From GCA-2746605 sp963710615 (GTDB lineage Bacteria; Bacteroidota; Ignavibacteria; Ignavibacteriales; Melioribacteraceae): a stretch of 64,000 nt of DNA. Below are positions 54,730-64,000 of this stretch, piece after piece. Position 1 is the first letter of the stretch. Each line of letters begins with the position of its first letter. The position numbers and the translations under genes were made by a program. The notes below the pieces were generated by a model. That model searched no databases. It had not been told where the DNA came from and saw nothing but the letters and a program-made list of their open reading frames with translations. Where the stretch lies: assembly GCA_963710615.1 (NCBI GenBank), contig CAVQBF010000008.1, positions 186,001-250,000 on the forward strand, in the 5' to 3' direction.

Positions 54730-57700
54730 ATGAATAAATTAAATTCACATAAAGATAAGCTTTTCAAGAAAATCTCTGATTTTATTTGTCGAAAAAGTTT
54801 GATGAATATCTCAATATCATTAATAAAATCATTGCTTATTATATCTATTCTATTTCTTCTTTTTACTTCTCTGGAAGTTATATTTTATTTTGGAAAAGAT
54901 GTTAAAACGGGATTTATAATATTACTTTTTCTTATTTTCATAGCAATATTTTCTTCCTCAGCATATAATTGGATCTCATCCTATATAAATTCAAATAAAT
55001 TTCATCAGATAGAATCAGCCTCAAAGGAAATTGGGGATTATTATCCAAATATTAAGGACAATCTACTAAACTCTTTACAAATAATTTCAACAAAATCTTC
55101 TGAATCTTCTGCCGCACTAATTGATGCTGCATTTGAAAATACTTACCGCAAGGTCTCAGCATTTAACTTTATTGAAATTATAAATTATTCTAAACTCAAA
55201 AGGAATTTAATTGTATTTTTTTCACTATTATTTACTGTATTTCTTTTATTTGCTGCATTTGGCCCAATTCGAGAAGGAGCATCAAGACTTTTAAGTTTCA
55301 GAACAGAGTTTACTAAACCAGTTGAATTTTCATTAGAGATAATTTCCGGAAATAAAAAAATAAAAAGAGGGCAAAATATTCTTTTAGAAGTTAAAGCTAA
55401 TGGCAAAATACCAAAGAGCGTTTATCTCTCAACTAAATCTATAGTTGAGTCGGAATTTACAAAACATGTTTTAAATGCCGATTCACTTAACAGACTATCG
55501 CTTGAATTAAGAGATATTAAAAATGAATTTGTTTACTACGCGCATTCCGGAGAAGTAATTACTGATACTTTTAAAGTAACTGTAACTTCCCCACCCTTAA
55601 TTAATCAGATAACTTTTGAGATTATTCCGCCAAATTATTCCAAAGTCCCCATCTCTATCCAAGAAAATAACGGAAATATTACCGCATTAAAAGGGACTAG
55701 AGTTAATTTTGATTTTTTATCGACTAAAGAATTAGTTAGCGCTTATCGATATATTTCTGATGGGAGTAGTGATTCACTAAAAATTAATGGCAAAAATGTA
55801 AGTGGTAATTTTAGAATTTATTCTGATGATAAATATTTTTTCAGAATAATAGATAATGATAATAATTCAAATGAAAATCCAATTGAGTATTCCCTAAAGG
55901 TTTTAAGTGATCTCCATCCAAATATTGAGATTATACGCCCAGAACAGGTATCTCTAATACCAAACAATGATATTGTAAGCATTAACTACAATGTTAAAGA
56001 CGATTTTGGATTTACAAAAGTATTACTTTATTATTTTATTGGCGTGTCTGAACATGATGAAAAATCTGAAGAATTAAGCTTTGTTGAATTGAACATCAAC
56101 AAAAATGAAATTGAACAATCCTTATTTTTCAATTGGGACTTAGCAAGACTGAGTTTAAAGGAAAACGAGTATGTCTCTTACTATTTAGAAGTTTTTGATA
56201 ATGATTTTGTCAGTGGACCAAAATCAACAAAGAGCTCATTATATAAATTAAGAATACCAACACTCAATGAACTATATGCCGAGGCTGACAATACACAAGA
56301 ATCAGCAATTGAAGAACTAGTTGAGACATTAAAAGATGCAGAAGAATTGCAAACTGAACTTAATCAGTTAAGTAATGAACTTAAGCAAGATGAGAAAGAG
56401 ATCAATTGGAATGAAAAAGAGAAGATTGAAGAATCGGTAAAAAAGTTTGAAGAAATAACTGGGAAAATTGAGGAAGTACAGGAAAAACTGGAAAATATGC
56501 GCCAGCAGATGACTGAAAATAATTTACTATCTGAAGAAACGATGGAGATGTATAATGAACTTCAAGATTTAATGGATGAACTTAGCAGTGAGGAAATGAA
56601 AAAAGCCCTAGAAGACATGCAGAAATCTTTAGAGCAACTAATGAGGGATAAAGTTCAGCAATCATTAGAAAATATGGCACTGAATGAAGAGATGTTTCAA
56701 AAAAGTATTGAAAGGACCTTGAATTTACTCAAGAAAATCCAAGTTGAGCAAAAAATGGATGAGGTAATTAAACGTACTCAAAAAATTGTAGAAGACATTG
56801 ATAAATTATCTGAGGAAACTGAAAAGAATTCAAAAGAACAAAATCAATCTAAAAATAATGAATTAGCGGAAAATCAAAAAAATATTGAAAATCAGTTAAA
56901 CTCTTTGGAAGAACAGATGAAAAATCTGCAAGACAAAATGAGTGAGATTTCTGATATGCCGACTGAGGAAATGGAAAAATTAAATAAAGAATTTGACCAG
57001 CAAGAGAATCAAGAATTATCCAAAGAAGCAATGGAGAGACTACAAGAAAAGAATCCATTTGATGCTCTTAAAAATCAAGAGAAATTATCTCAAAATATGA
57101 ATTCCATGATGGATAAAATGCAGCAGATGCAGCAGCAAATGCAGATGCAGAATCAGCAAATGGTTATGCAGAATATGCTTAAAGCAATTGATAATATTAT
57201 TGGTCTTTCAAAAGAGCAAGAAATGTTGGGTAATAAATCTGATAAACTGAAAGCAAATCCAAGGCAGCTTTCAAGTTTAGCAAGTGATCAATTGGATTTA
57301 AAACAAAATCTAGATAATATCCTACGACAATTAGGCGAACTTTCGCAAAAAACATTTGCAATAACACCGGAAATGGGAGAAAAATTAGGCTTGGCAAAAA
57401 GTAATATGGATCAAGCACTTGAAGGAATGCAAAGTCATAACAGCCAGAAATCAACTTTTGGTCAAAGCGAATCTATGAAAAATTTAAATGAGGCTGCCTC
57501 ACTTTTGCAGAAATCGCTTCAGGCAATGATGCAGGGAGGCGGACAAGGAAGTGGTATGATGTCACTTATGCAGCAGCTCCAACAAATGGCACAGCAGCAG
57601 ATGGGATTGAACCAAATGACTCAGATGATGCAGAAAGGTCAGCTCAGCATGCAGCAGCAAGCACAGTTGCAAAGATTAGCGCAGGAACAGGCTGCAATCC

Positions 57701-58101
57701 AAAAGTCTCTTGCAGAATTAAATAAAGAAGCCAGAGAGGCTGGAGAATCGAAAAAGCTCTCTTCTAATCTTGAAAAAATTTTAGAGGAAATGAAAGAGGT
57801 TGTCTCCGGATTAAATACTCAAAAAATTGATGATGATTTGATTCGAAAGCAAGATAAGATATTATCAAAACTTCTCGATGCCCAACGCTCTATTAATGAA
57901 AGAGATTTTGAAAAAAATAGGGAATCCTTTTCTGGTAAGAATTTTAATCAAGAATCTCCAAATGAATTACTCTTAAATGATGAGCAGGCCAAAGATATTT
58001 TGCGAGAAGAACTTCTAAAATCATTAAAAGAAGGCTACTCTAAAGATTATCAAGAATTAATTAGAAGATATTTTCAAACTCTGGAAGATTCTTCAAATTA
58101 A
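54730..58101 (+). CDS. large membrane-anchored coiled-coil protein (DUF4175-like)
   Basis: 1123 residues. Two helices near residues 30-80 and one near 158-180 anchor it in the inner membrane. A beta-rich part up to about residue 510 follows, and then roughly 500 residues of coiled coil rich in Glu, Lys, Gln and Met, including the low-complexity MQQMQQQMQMQNQQMVMQ near residue 800. The N-terminal pattern (SASKEIGDYYPNIKDNLLNS) fits DUF4175. It forms an operon with the preceding DUF4159 gene (9-bp gap). Function is unknown; a scaffold between inner membrane and envelope is plausible from the architecture. Confidence 0.72.
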   Translation: MNKLNSHKDKLFKKISDFICRKSLMNISISLIKSLLIISILFLLFTSLEVIFYFGKDVKTGFIILLFLIFIAIFSSSAYNWISSYINSNKFHQIESASKEIGDYYPNIKDNLLNSLQIISTKSSESSAALIDAAFENTYRKVSAFNFIEIINYSKLKRNLIVFFSLLFTVFLLFAAFGPIREGASRLLSFRTEFTKPVEFSLEIISGNKKIKRGQNILLEVKANGKIPKSVYLSTKSIVESEFTKHVLNADSLNRLSLELRDIKNEFVYYAHSGEVITDTFKVTVTSPPLINQITFEIIPPNYSKVPISIQENNGNITALKGTRVNFDFLSTKELVSAYRYISDGSSDSLKINGKNVSGNFRIYSDDKYFFRIIDNDNNSNENPIEYSLKVLSDLHPNIEIIRPEQVSLIPNNDIVSINYNVKDDFGFTKVLLYYFIGVSEHDEKSEELSFVELNINKNEIEQSLFFNWDLARLSLKENEYVSYYLEVFDNDFVSGPKSTKSSLYKLRIPTLNELYAEADNTQESAIEELVETLKDAEELQTELNQLSNELKQDEKEINWNEKEKIEESVKKFEEITGKIEEVQEKLENMRQQMTENNLLSEETMEMYNELQDLMDELSSEEMKKALEDMQKSLEQLMRDKVQQSLENMALNEEMFQKSIERTLNLLKKIQVEQKMDEVIKRTQKIVEDIDKLSEETEKNSKEQNQSKNNELAENQKNIENQLNSLEEQMKNLQDKMSEISDMPTEEMEKLNKEFDQQENQELSKEAMERLQEKNPFDALKNQEKLSQNMNSMMDKMQQMQQQMQMQNQQMVMQNMLKAIDNIIGLSKEQEMLGNKSDKLKANPRQLSSLASDQLDLKQNLDNILRQLGELSQKTFAITPEMGEKLGLAKSNMDQALEGMQSHNSQKSTFGQSESMKNLNEAASLLQKSLQAMMQGGGQGSGMMSLMQQLQQMAQQQMGLNQMTQMMQKGQLSMQQQAQLQRLAQEQAAIQKSLAELNKEAREAGESKKLSSNLEKILEEMKEVVSGLNTQKIDDDLIRKQDKILSKLLDAQRSINERDFEKNRESFSGKNFNQESPNELLLNDEQAKDILREELLKSLKEGYSKDYQELIRRYFQTLEDSSN

Positions 58102-58158
58102 AGATTTTTTACTAAAAGAGACTGTAAAATAATTTGTGTAAATAGCTAGTCCACCATT

Positions 58159-59850
58159 TTAACTATATAAATATCTTTTTATTTTTTTTGTAGGTGTTTT
58201 TTCAAATGGTTCAGGCTGTTCAATAATTTTATTTATTTTAGAAAAAGTTGAAACTCTGCTGTTTACATTTGTTAAAATATCATTTAGTAATTGGTCAATT
58301 TTCTTCCTTGTTTCCGATTCCTTAACATCAGAGGATCCAAACTCCTCATCAAGTTCTTCATAATTTAAGTGAATTCTTGCCATTATTTTTCCACCAGATT
58401 CATATACTAATGATTCTAAGACAAAGTTATTTTCATTAATTACTGATTCGATTTCTTCCGGATAAATATTTTTTCCATTTGAGCCAATAATTACATTCTT
58501 TGATCTTCCTTTTAAAAATAGATATCCATCTTTATCTAGATAACCAAGATCACCGGCTTTAAACCATCCATCGTCTGTTAAGACCTCTTTAGTTTTTTCA
58601 GGATCCTTGTAATAGCCTTTCATTACATTTGGCCCTTTAATATAAACTTCGCCTTCACCAGTGGTCTCATCAGGATTAACAATTTTAACTTCCATTCCGT
58701 ATAGTACTGTTCCGCTCGCTCCGGCCCTAACTCCAAAATTATCAGTACCGGTTACAAGCGGTGAAGTTTCTGTTAATCCATAACCCATTGCATAGGGAAA
58801 TTTTGCTTCCGTTAAAAATTTTTCAACATCTGGAGCCAATGCGGCACCACCAATACAGAACATTCTTAAACTACCACCAAATGTTTCTTGTAATTTTTTC
58901 CCGGCAACTTTATTTATCTTTTTTCTCATCAACGGTATTTTATAGAGATTTCTTGTCACTGCTTTTCGATTGATTTCCGGTAAGATTTTCATCTTATAAA
59001 TTTTTTCAATAATGAGAGGAACACTTATCATAATAGTTGGTTTTACTTTTTTTAGAGCTGGTAACAATATAGTAGCAGTTGGTGGCTTTTCAAGATAATA
59101 TACAGATACACCAACCATTACAGGAAATATTAGTCCTAACGTACATTCCATAGTATGTGCAAGTGGTAATTGAGAAAGCATTCTGTCGTCAGGATTAGTA
59201 TGAATAAACTCTGATGTCGCCACAGCATCGAAAACAATATTTTTATGAGTCAGCATTACTCCTTTTGAATGTCCAGTGGTGCCAGATGTATAAACAATAG
59301 CAGCTAAATCATCTTCTTTAACCTCTTCATGTTTAACACCTACAAATTTCAAAGCTGCATCTAATATTTTCGCAAATTCCCGCTTACCTTCTTTTAATTT
59401 AGTACTTATTAAATCAGTTTCTTTATTATGAGGTATTATACTAAAATCATCTAATAGTATATAAGTATTTAAAATGTCTGATTGAAATTCTTCAATTTTT
59501 TCATAAAGCTTTGCTGAAATAAAAATAGCCTTGCTTCCGGAATGTCTTAAAATATGATGAATATCAGCAGACTGAAATTCTGTCATGATTGGGACAGCAA
59601 CTGCGCCCATTGTTGTAATTGCAAAATAGGCAACACCCCAGTTTGGAGTATTCTCACTAATTAATGCAACTCTGTCTTCACTTACTATACCTTGCTCTTT
59701 AAGGAAACTTGAAATCTTTTGAACTTTAGTATTGAACTCAGTATAACTTATTGCATTTCCATCAATTCCCGACAATGCAATTTTATTAGAAAAAAGTTTC
59801 ACAGATCTATTTAGAATTTCATCAATAGTCATTTTATCCAAAGTAACCAT
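58159..59850 (-). CDS. long-chain acyl-CoA synthetase (AMP-forming)
   Basis: 563 residues. All adenylate-forming motifs are intact: YTSGTTGHSKGVMLTHKN, GYGLTETSPLVTG, GWFKAGDLGYLDKDGYLFLK and GRSKNVIIGSNGKNIYPEEI, with the C-terminal lysine in KTPTKKIKRYLY. It activates fatty acids to acyl-CoA with ATP, at the inner face of the membrane. It is longer than, and clearly different from, the ligase at 7843-9346. The gene is single and convergent with the DUF4175 gene. A FadD or FadD15-like role is likely; chain preference is not visible. Confidence 0.87.
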   Translation of the reverse strand: MVTLDKMTIDEILNRSVKLFSNKIALSGIDGNAISYTEFNTKVQKISSFLKEQGIVSEDRVALISENTPNWGVAYFAITTMGAVAVPIMTEFQSADIHHILRHSGSKAIFISAKLYEKIEEFQSDILNTYILLDDFSIIPHNKETDLISTKLKEGKREFAKILDAALKFVGVKHEEVKEDDLAAIVYTSGTTGHSKGVMLTHKNIVFDAVATSEFIHTNPDDRMLSQLPLAHTMECTLGLIFPVMVGVSVYYLEKPPTATILLPALKKVKPTIMISVPLIIEKIYKMKILPEINRKAVTRNLYKIPLMRKKINKVAGKKLQETFGGSLRMFCIGGAALAPDVEKFLTEAKFPYAMGYGLTETSPLVTGTDNFGVRAGASGTVLYGMEVKIVNPDETTGEGEVYIKGPNVMKGYYKDPEKTKEVLTDDGWFKAGDLGYLDKDGYLFLKGRSKNVIIGSNGKNIYPEEIESVINENNFVLESLVYESGGKIMARIHLNYEELDEEFGSSDVKESETRKKIDQLLNDILTNVNSRVSTFSKINKIIEQPEPFEKTPTKKIKRYLYS

Positions 59851-59913
59851 TTTACTACCTTTTGCTTATAATTGATTTTTAGAAAATACTAAAGTTTTTG
59901 TTTGTTTAAAAGA

Positions 59914-59939
59914 AAAAAGCCCACAAAAGTGAGCTTTTT
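59914..59939 (-). terminator. terminator of pepT
   Basis: AAAAAGCCCAC pairs with GTGAGCTTTTT (11 bp with one mispaired or wobble position, loop AAAA). It lies 22 bp beyond the pepT stop. Confidence 0.85.
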
Positions 59940-59960
59940 AAGATTTTTATTTCTTTGTAT

Positions 59961-61205
59961 CTAAGCTTTCTCTTCCCAAATCTGACAAATCTCTGCAATA
60001 GTTTTAGTTGCCATTTCCATATCTTGAATTGCCACGTACTCTGTTACAGCATGGAAGTTATGTCCTCCGGCAAATAAATTAGGGGTTGGCAATCCCATAT
60101 AGCTTAGACGTGAGCCGTCTGTTCCGCCTCTAATTGGTGATTGAATTGGGGTTATGCCTAACCTTTTTAATGCCTCAAGAGCATTCTCTTCAATTTCGGG
60201 ATATTGCACTAAAACGTTTTTCATATTTCTATATTGTTCAATTACCTTAAATGTTGAATCAGAGCCCGGGAAAGCTGCAACGGTTTTATCAACCAATTCT
60301 TTAAGGAAATCCTCAAATTCCTTTAATTTATCATCAATAAAGTCTCTTATTATAAATTTTAGAACTGTTTTCTCTTCATTACCATTGATTGTTGTGCAGT
60401 GAACGTAACCTTCTCTTCCTTCAGTAGTTTCAGGTGAAAGTTTATCTTTCGGTAAAAGTTCCATAAAGTGAGAAGCCATTTTAATTGAATTGATCATCTT
60501 CCCTTTTGCATAACCGGGATGTACATTTTTACCAATTAGTTCAATATTCACAGCATCTGCACTGAAAGTTTCTGTTTCAATTTCACCTCTTGTTCCACCA
60601 TCAATTGTATAAGCAAATTTTGCACCGAATTTTTGAACGTCAAATTTTTCAGCACCTCTTCCAACCTCTTCATCAGGTGTAAAACAAATTTTAATTGTTC
60701 CATGCTTGATTTCAGGATTTTGTGATAAATAATTCATTGCATCCATAATTTCAGCAATACCTGCTTTATCGTCAGCACCAAGAAGTGTTGTGCCATCGGT
60801 TGTAATAATATCAAATCCCATCATATCTTTTAGCTCTGGGTTACTATCAGCTTCAATTATCTTACCGTTTTGTAAAGTAATATCACCACCTTGATAATTT
60901 TTTAAAATTTGGGGATTAACATTTTTACCGCTCACAGCCGGGGATGTATCAACATGTGCAATAAAACCAATCACGGGAACATCTTTTTCTGAATTACTTG
61001 GAAGTGTTGCAATAACATAACCGTTTTCATCCATGTGAGCATCTTCCAAACCAATTTCTTTTAATTCAGTAACTAGATCTTTGGAGAGTTCTAACTGCTT
61101 AGGATCACTAGGAAATGTGGTTGATTCTTCATCTGATTGTGTATCATATTTCACATATTTAAGGAACCTATCAACACAAGTAAACTTATAATTGGGATCA
61201 AACAT
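59961..61205 (-). CDS. pepT: peptidase T (tripeptide aminopeptidase)
   Basis: 414 residues from the ATG at 61205, chosen because GAGG lies 6 bases upstream; a TTG four codons earlier is unlikely. The M20B di-zinc peptidase motifs are all present: FIAHVDTSP (His84), LLGADDKAGIAEIM, FTPDEEVGRGAE, YTIDGGTRGEIE and PIRGGTDGSRLSYMGLP, ending in FAGGHNFHAVTEY. It removes the N-terminal residue of tripeptides in the cytoplasm. It is a single gene with a strong terminator, divergent from deoA. Confidence 0.94.
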   Translation of the reverse strand: MFDPNYKFTCVDRFLKYVKYDTQSDEESTTFPSDPKQLELSKDLVTELKEIGLEDAHMDENGYVIATLPSNSEKDVPVIGFIAHVDTSPAVSGKNVNPQILKNYQGGDITLQNGKIIEADSNPELKDMMGFDIITTDGTTLLGADDKAGIAEIMDAMNYLSQNPEIKHGTIKICFTPDEEVGRGAEKFDVQKFGAKFAYTIDGGTRGEIETETFSADAVNIELIGKNVHPGYAKGKMINSIKMASHFMELLPKDKLSPETTEGREGYVHCTTINGNEEKTVLKFIIRDFIDDKLKEFEDFLKELVDKTVAAFPGSDSTFKVIEQYRNMKNVLVQYPEIEENALEALKRLGITPIQSPIRGGTDGSRLSYMGLPTPNLFAGGHNFHAVTEYVAIQDMEMATKTIAEICQIWEEKA

Positions 61206-61345
61206 ATAAAGCCTCAAGATTTAATTAATACAAATAGATTTACTTATCATTATATCTAAAAAGGCAAATAAATTCAATGAAGGAGAACGAAATTTTTATT
61301 TCAATTTAAGTATATTAGTAGTCAGCAATAACATAGGTAATAACT

Positions 61346-62650
61346 ATGAACACAGTTAGTCTTATCAAAAAAAAACGAGATGGATTTACTCTGAGTGAAG
61401 ATGAAATTAATTATTTGATTAGTTCTTATGCCCAAAAAGATATTCCCGACTATCAATTTTCATCGTTTTTAATGGCAGGTTTCCTAAAAGGATTTACTAA
61501 AAAAGAAACTTCTTATTTAACAAAAGCAATGCTTTACAGCGGAAAGGTCATTGATCTTTCGGAGATTCCCGGAAGTAAAATTGATAAGCATTCAACCGGT
61601 GGGGTCGGTGATAAAACATCTCTGATTCTTGCCCCAATTGTGGCAGCTGCTGGTGTTAATGTCCCAATGATTTCGGGTCGAGGCTTAGGTCATAGCGGAG
61701 GAACTCTTGATAAGCTGGAAACTATTCCGGGTTTTAGAACAAACCTTTCCTTAACTCAATATAAGAACGTATTGAGGCAAGCTGGTGCTGTTTTAATAGG
61801 TCAAACTAAAGATATAGCCCCTGCGGATAAATTAATTTATTCTTTAAGAGATGTTACTGCAACTGTAGAATCAATTCCATTAATAACCGGAAGCATAATG
61901 AGTAAAAAACTTGCGGAAGGAATTGACGGTTTAGTACTTGATGTAAAAACCGGCAGCGGTGCATTTATGAAAACACAGAAAGATGCTAAAGAATTAGCAG
62001 AGTCTTTAATTAATACCGCAAAATCATTTAATAAAAAAGTAATTGCATTCATTACAGATATGAATCAGCCGCTTGGAAACTATATTGGCAATTGGCTGGA
62101 AGTTTATGAATCAATAAAAGTTTTACGCGGCGAACAGGTCCCCGATTTGAAAGAGGTTACATTAAATTTATCGGGCGCAATGATTTATTTAGGAGGTAAG
62201 GCTAAAAGTATTAAAGAGGGATTTGAAATTTCAGAAGAAATAATAAAGAGTGGTAGAGCTTATAATAAATTTTTAGAAATTGTTAAGCTTCAGAAAGGTG
62301 AAACTTTTTATTTAGAAAACCCTGAAAAGTATCCTAAAACTAAGTTCTTTGAAAGTATTTTGGCAGAAAAAAACGGCTATCTAGAAAAAGTTGATAATTA
62401 CCAAATCGGTATGTCAGCTTTAGAATTAGGAGCGGGACGAAAAACTAAAGAAGACAAAATAGATCCTGGAGCGGGAATAATTTTCAAACCAAAAATTGGT
62501 GATCGAGTAAAAAAGGGAGAAGAAATTGCCATTATCTTTACAAATAAAAAAGAGAAAATTGATGAGGCTAAAAAAACTGTAGTGAATGCATTGCAATTTT
62601 CATCTAATAAAGTCAACCCAGTTAAGCTTATAAAATCAATCATAAAATAA
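61346..62650 (+). CDS. deoA: thymidine/pyrimidine-nucleoside phosphorylase
   Basis: 434 residues. The signature KHSTGGVGDKTSLILAPIVA, then SGRGLGHSGGTLDKLE, and the C-terminal GAGRKTKEDKIDPGAGI with a lipoyl-like PYNP domain identify the thymidine/pyrimidine-nucleoside phosphorylase family. It cleaves thymidine or uridine with phosphate to the free base and (deoxy)ribose-1-phosphate for salvage. Whether it is DeoA or the broader Pdp cannot be told from the sequence. A prohibitin-family gene starts 15 bp downstream with an AGGAGG Shine-Dalgarno. Confidence 0.92.
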   Translation: MNTVSLIKKKRDGFTLSEDEINYLISSYAQKDIPDYQFSSFLMAGFLKGFTKKETSYLTKAMLYSGKVIDLSEIPGSKIDKHSTGGVGDKTSLILAPIVAAAGVNVPMISGRGLGHSGGTLDKLETIPGFRTNLSLTQYKNVLRQAGAVLIGQTKDIAPADKLIYSLRDVTATVESIPLITGSIMSKKLAEGIDGLVLDVKTGSGAFMKTQKDAKELAESLINTAKSFNKKVIAFITDMNQPLGNYIGNWLEVYESIKVLRGEQVPDLKEVTLNLSGAMIYLGGKAKSIKEGFEISEEIIKSGRAYNKFLEIVKLQKGETFYLENPEKYPKTKFFESILAEKNGYLEKVDNYQIGMSALELGAGRKTKEDKIDPGAGIIFKPKIGDRVKKGEEIAIIFTNKKEKIDEAKKTVVNALQFSSNKVNPVKLIKSIIK

Positions 62651-62665
62651 ATATCAGGAGGAAAC

Positions 62666-63538
62666 ATGTTTTTTATAGTAGGAATTATTGTAGCCGTAGT
62701 ATTTTTCTTTATTTATCTAAATGTTAAAAAAGTTAAGCGCGCTCAAGAAGCTACAATGACACTTATAATATCAATAGGTGCTGCAATTTTTGCTTTAGCA
62801 CAAATATTTACAGTAATACCTGCAGGAACTGTTGGTGTTGTAGATTTTCTTGGCAACGTAAGTGATAATACACTTAAACCAGGTGTTAATATAGTTAATC
62901 CGGTAGCTAAAATAATTAAGTACAGCTTTAAAACTCAAGAAATAAAAGAGAATATGACTGTTCCATCAAAAGAGGGTTTACCAGTTCAACTTGAAATTTC
63001 ACTTCTCTTTAAAGTTGATCCAGCAATGGCAAATGACATATACAAATCTGTGGAAGCAGGAGATTACTTGAATGTAATTTTAACTCCCCAATTTCGTTCT
63101 GTAGTAAGAGGAGTAACATCCAAATACGAGGCGAAGGCATTATACACAGGCGCTCGTGAACAACTTGCTGAGGAAATAATTACTGAGCTTCAAAAAAATG
63201 TTGGTGATAGAGGTATCACAATAGAAAATGCACCACTAAGACAAGTGATATTGCCACCCGGATTAACCACATCTATTGAGCAAAAATTGCAAGCTGAACA
63301 AGAAAGTCAGAGAATGTCTTTTGTACTTCAAAAAGAGACTCAAGAAGCTGAAAGAAAGCGTATTGAAGCTAAAGGTATTGCTGATTTTCAGGTAATTGTT
63401 TCTGATGGAATTAACGCAAATTTACTTAAATGGAAAGGAATTGAAGCAACTGAAAACCTTGCCAAATCCCCTAACTCTAAGGTTGTTGTTATTGGAGCAG
63501 GCAAAGATGGTTTGCCTTTAATTCTTGGAAATAATTAA
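62666..63538 (+). CDS. prohibitin/SPFH (band 7) family membrane protein
   Basis: 290 residues. Two N-terminal hydrophobic helices (2-18 and about 31-52) are followed by an SPFH domain: VIPAGTVGVVDFLGNV, VPSKEGLPVQLEISLLFKVD and YTGAREQLAEEIITELQKNV. A coiled coil with Glu/Arg-rich helix (QAEQESQRMSFVLQKETQEA) follows, and the end is SPNSKVVVIGAGKDGLPLIL, typical of prohibitin-type proteins. Such proteins form large ring assemblies on the inner membrane and influence membrane organisation and proteolysis by FtsH. It is probably co-transcribed with deoA by proximity only. Confidence 0.88.
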   Translation: MFFIVGIIVAVVFFFIYLNVKKVKRAQEATMTLIISIGAAIFALAQIFTVIPAGTVGVVDFLGNVSDNTLKPGVNIVNPVAKIIKYSFKTQEIKENMTVPSKEGLPVQLEISLLFKVDPAMANDIYKSVEAGDYLNVILTPQFRSVVRGVTSKYEAKALYTGAREQLAEEIITELQKNVGDRGITIENAPLRQVILPPGLTTSIEQKLQAEQESQRMSFVLQKETQEAERKRIEAKGIADFQVIVSDGINANLLKWKGIEATENLAKSPNSKVVVIGAGKDGLPLILGNN

Positions 63539-63635
63539 AGTATGAAAACGCAAAAAGTATAACAATAACGAGAAAGATGAGTAACGTATTTAGTTTCTCA
63601 TCTTTCGTATTTAAAAATTCTTTATTTATATAGTT

Positions 63636-63977
63636 ATGAAACCAAAGAAAATTAAATTAAATGGTAAAGAATCCTTAACAATTGAGTGGGAAGATAATAA
63701 GGTAATTGAGTATCCTCTAAAATTTTTGAGGGATGAGTCCCCTGATGCAGGAAACAAAGGCGAAACAATTTTATGGAAGCATTATGCACCGCCGCCAAAA
63801 GGGCCTGATAAACCGGGTAAATATGAAGTTGCAAATATTGAAAAAGTCGGGAATTATGCAATTAATATTACTTGGAAAGACGGTGAGGATGCTGGTATTT
63901 ACTCTTGGGAAGTATTAGAAAAATTAGGTGAATTTTTAGAATTAAAAAATACACTTAAAAATGTAAATGAAGATTAA
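63636..63977 (+). CDS. DUF971 domain protein
   Basis: 113 residues. It shows the DUF971 / gamma-butyrobetaine-hydroxylase N-terminal-like pattern: PKKIKLNGKESLTIEWEDNK, YPLKFLRDESPDAGNKGET, VGNYAINITWKDGEDAGIYS, then WEVLEKLGEF. The family often lies near iron-sulfur or Mrp/ApbC genes or is fused to them, but no such neighbour is seen before the window ends. The conserved cysteines of some family members are absent. Cytoplasmic; function unknown. Confidence 0.82.
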   Translation: MKPKKIKLNGKESLTIEWEDNKVIEYPLKFLRDESPDAGNKGETILWKHYAPPPKGPDKPGKYEVANIEKVGNYAINITWKDGEDAGIYSWEVLEKLGEFLELKNTLKNVNED

Positions 63978-64000
63978 TTTCAAATTTTTGATTAATAAAA

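Overview
The window is AT-rich bacterial chromosome. It most resembles a member of the Ignavibacteria (Bacteroidota/Chlorobi group). This is inferred from the gene content: a TonB receptor, a protein with a T9SS-like C-terminal domain and a PorV-like barrel in one operon, fused type IV pilus assembly proteins, and an actinobacterial-type E2-E1 fused 2-oxoglutarate dehydrogenase. No 16S gene is present, so the assignment is by resemblance only.

Layout. 1-2080: 3'-truncated SLC12-type cation/chloride or amino-acid transporter. 2340-13198, all minus strand: a GbsR/MarR-like regulator, then FabG-like reductase, KAS III-like protein, sodium:solute symporter, acyl-CoA ligase (frameshifted), a second KAS III-like protein, lipoprotein, outer-membrane barrel, lipoprotein alpha/beta-hydrolase and thiolase. 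This reads as a regulated uptake, activation and beta-oxidation-like pathway for an unknown carboxylic acid or ester. Two matching 18-bp palindromes flank the regulator. 13355-20904: TonB receptor, large secreted protein, PorV-like barrel. 21330-24953: kgd. 25067-31232: PsiE-like protein and a complete mrpABCDEFG Na+/H+ antiporter operon. 31713-32846: SpoIIE-type phosphatase. 33477-33548: tRNA-Lys. 33755-40324: two-component cluster with an NtrC-type regulator, two hybrid kinases and an unusual receiver-DHp protein. 40423-50028: type IV pilus-like locus with secretin, fused PilO-PilP, fused PilM-PilN, PilT, PilB, PilC and two pilin-like proteins with a non-canonical N-terminus. 50300-52070: aspS (frameshifted). 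52210-53616: Ig-like lipoprotein. 54049-58101: DUF4159 and DUF4175 proteins. 58159-63977: long-chain acyl-CoA synthetase, pepT, deoA, a prohibitin-family protein and a DUF971 protein.

Two parts deserve most attention. One is the pilus locus, whose subunits start MGQQQLLLIVLG and lack both a standard prepilin leader and Glu5, with sigma-54-like promoters and palindromes upstream. The other is the KAS III/symporter/ligase cluster, whose two KAS III-like enzymes keep the cysteine but have altered His/Asn positions.

Three genes (acyl-CoA ligase, secretin, aspS) each carry what looks like one extra base. Because aspS is normally essential, sequencing or assembly error is the most economical explanation for at least that one. 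Positions and motifs were read by eye. Family names come from motif recognition, not from database searches.
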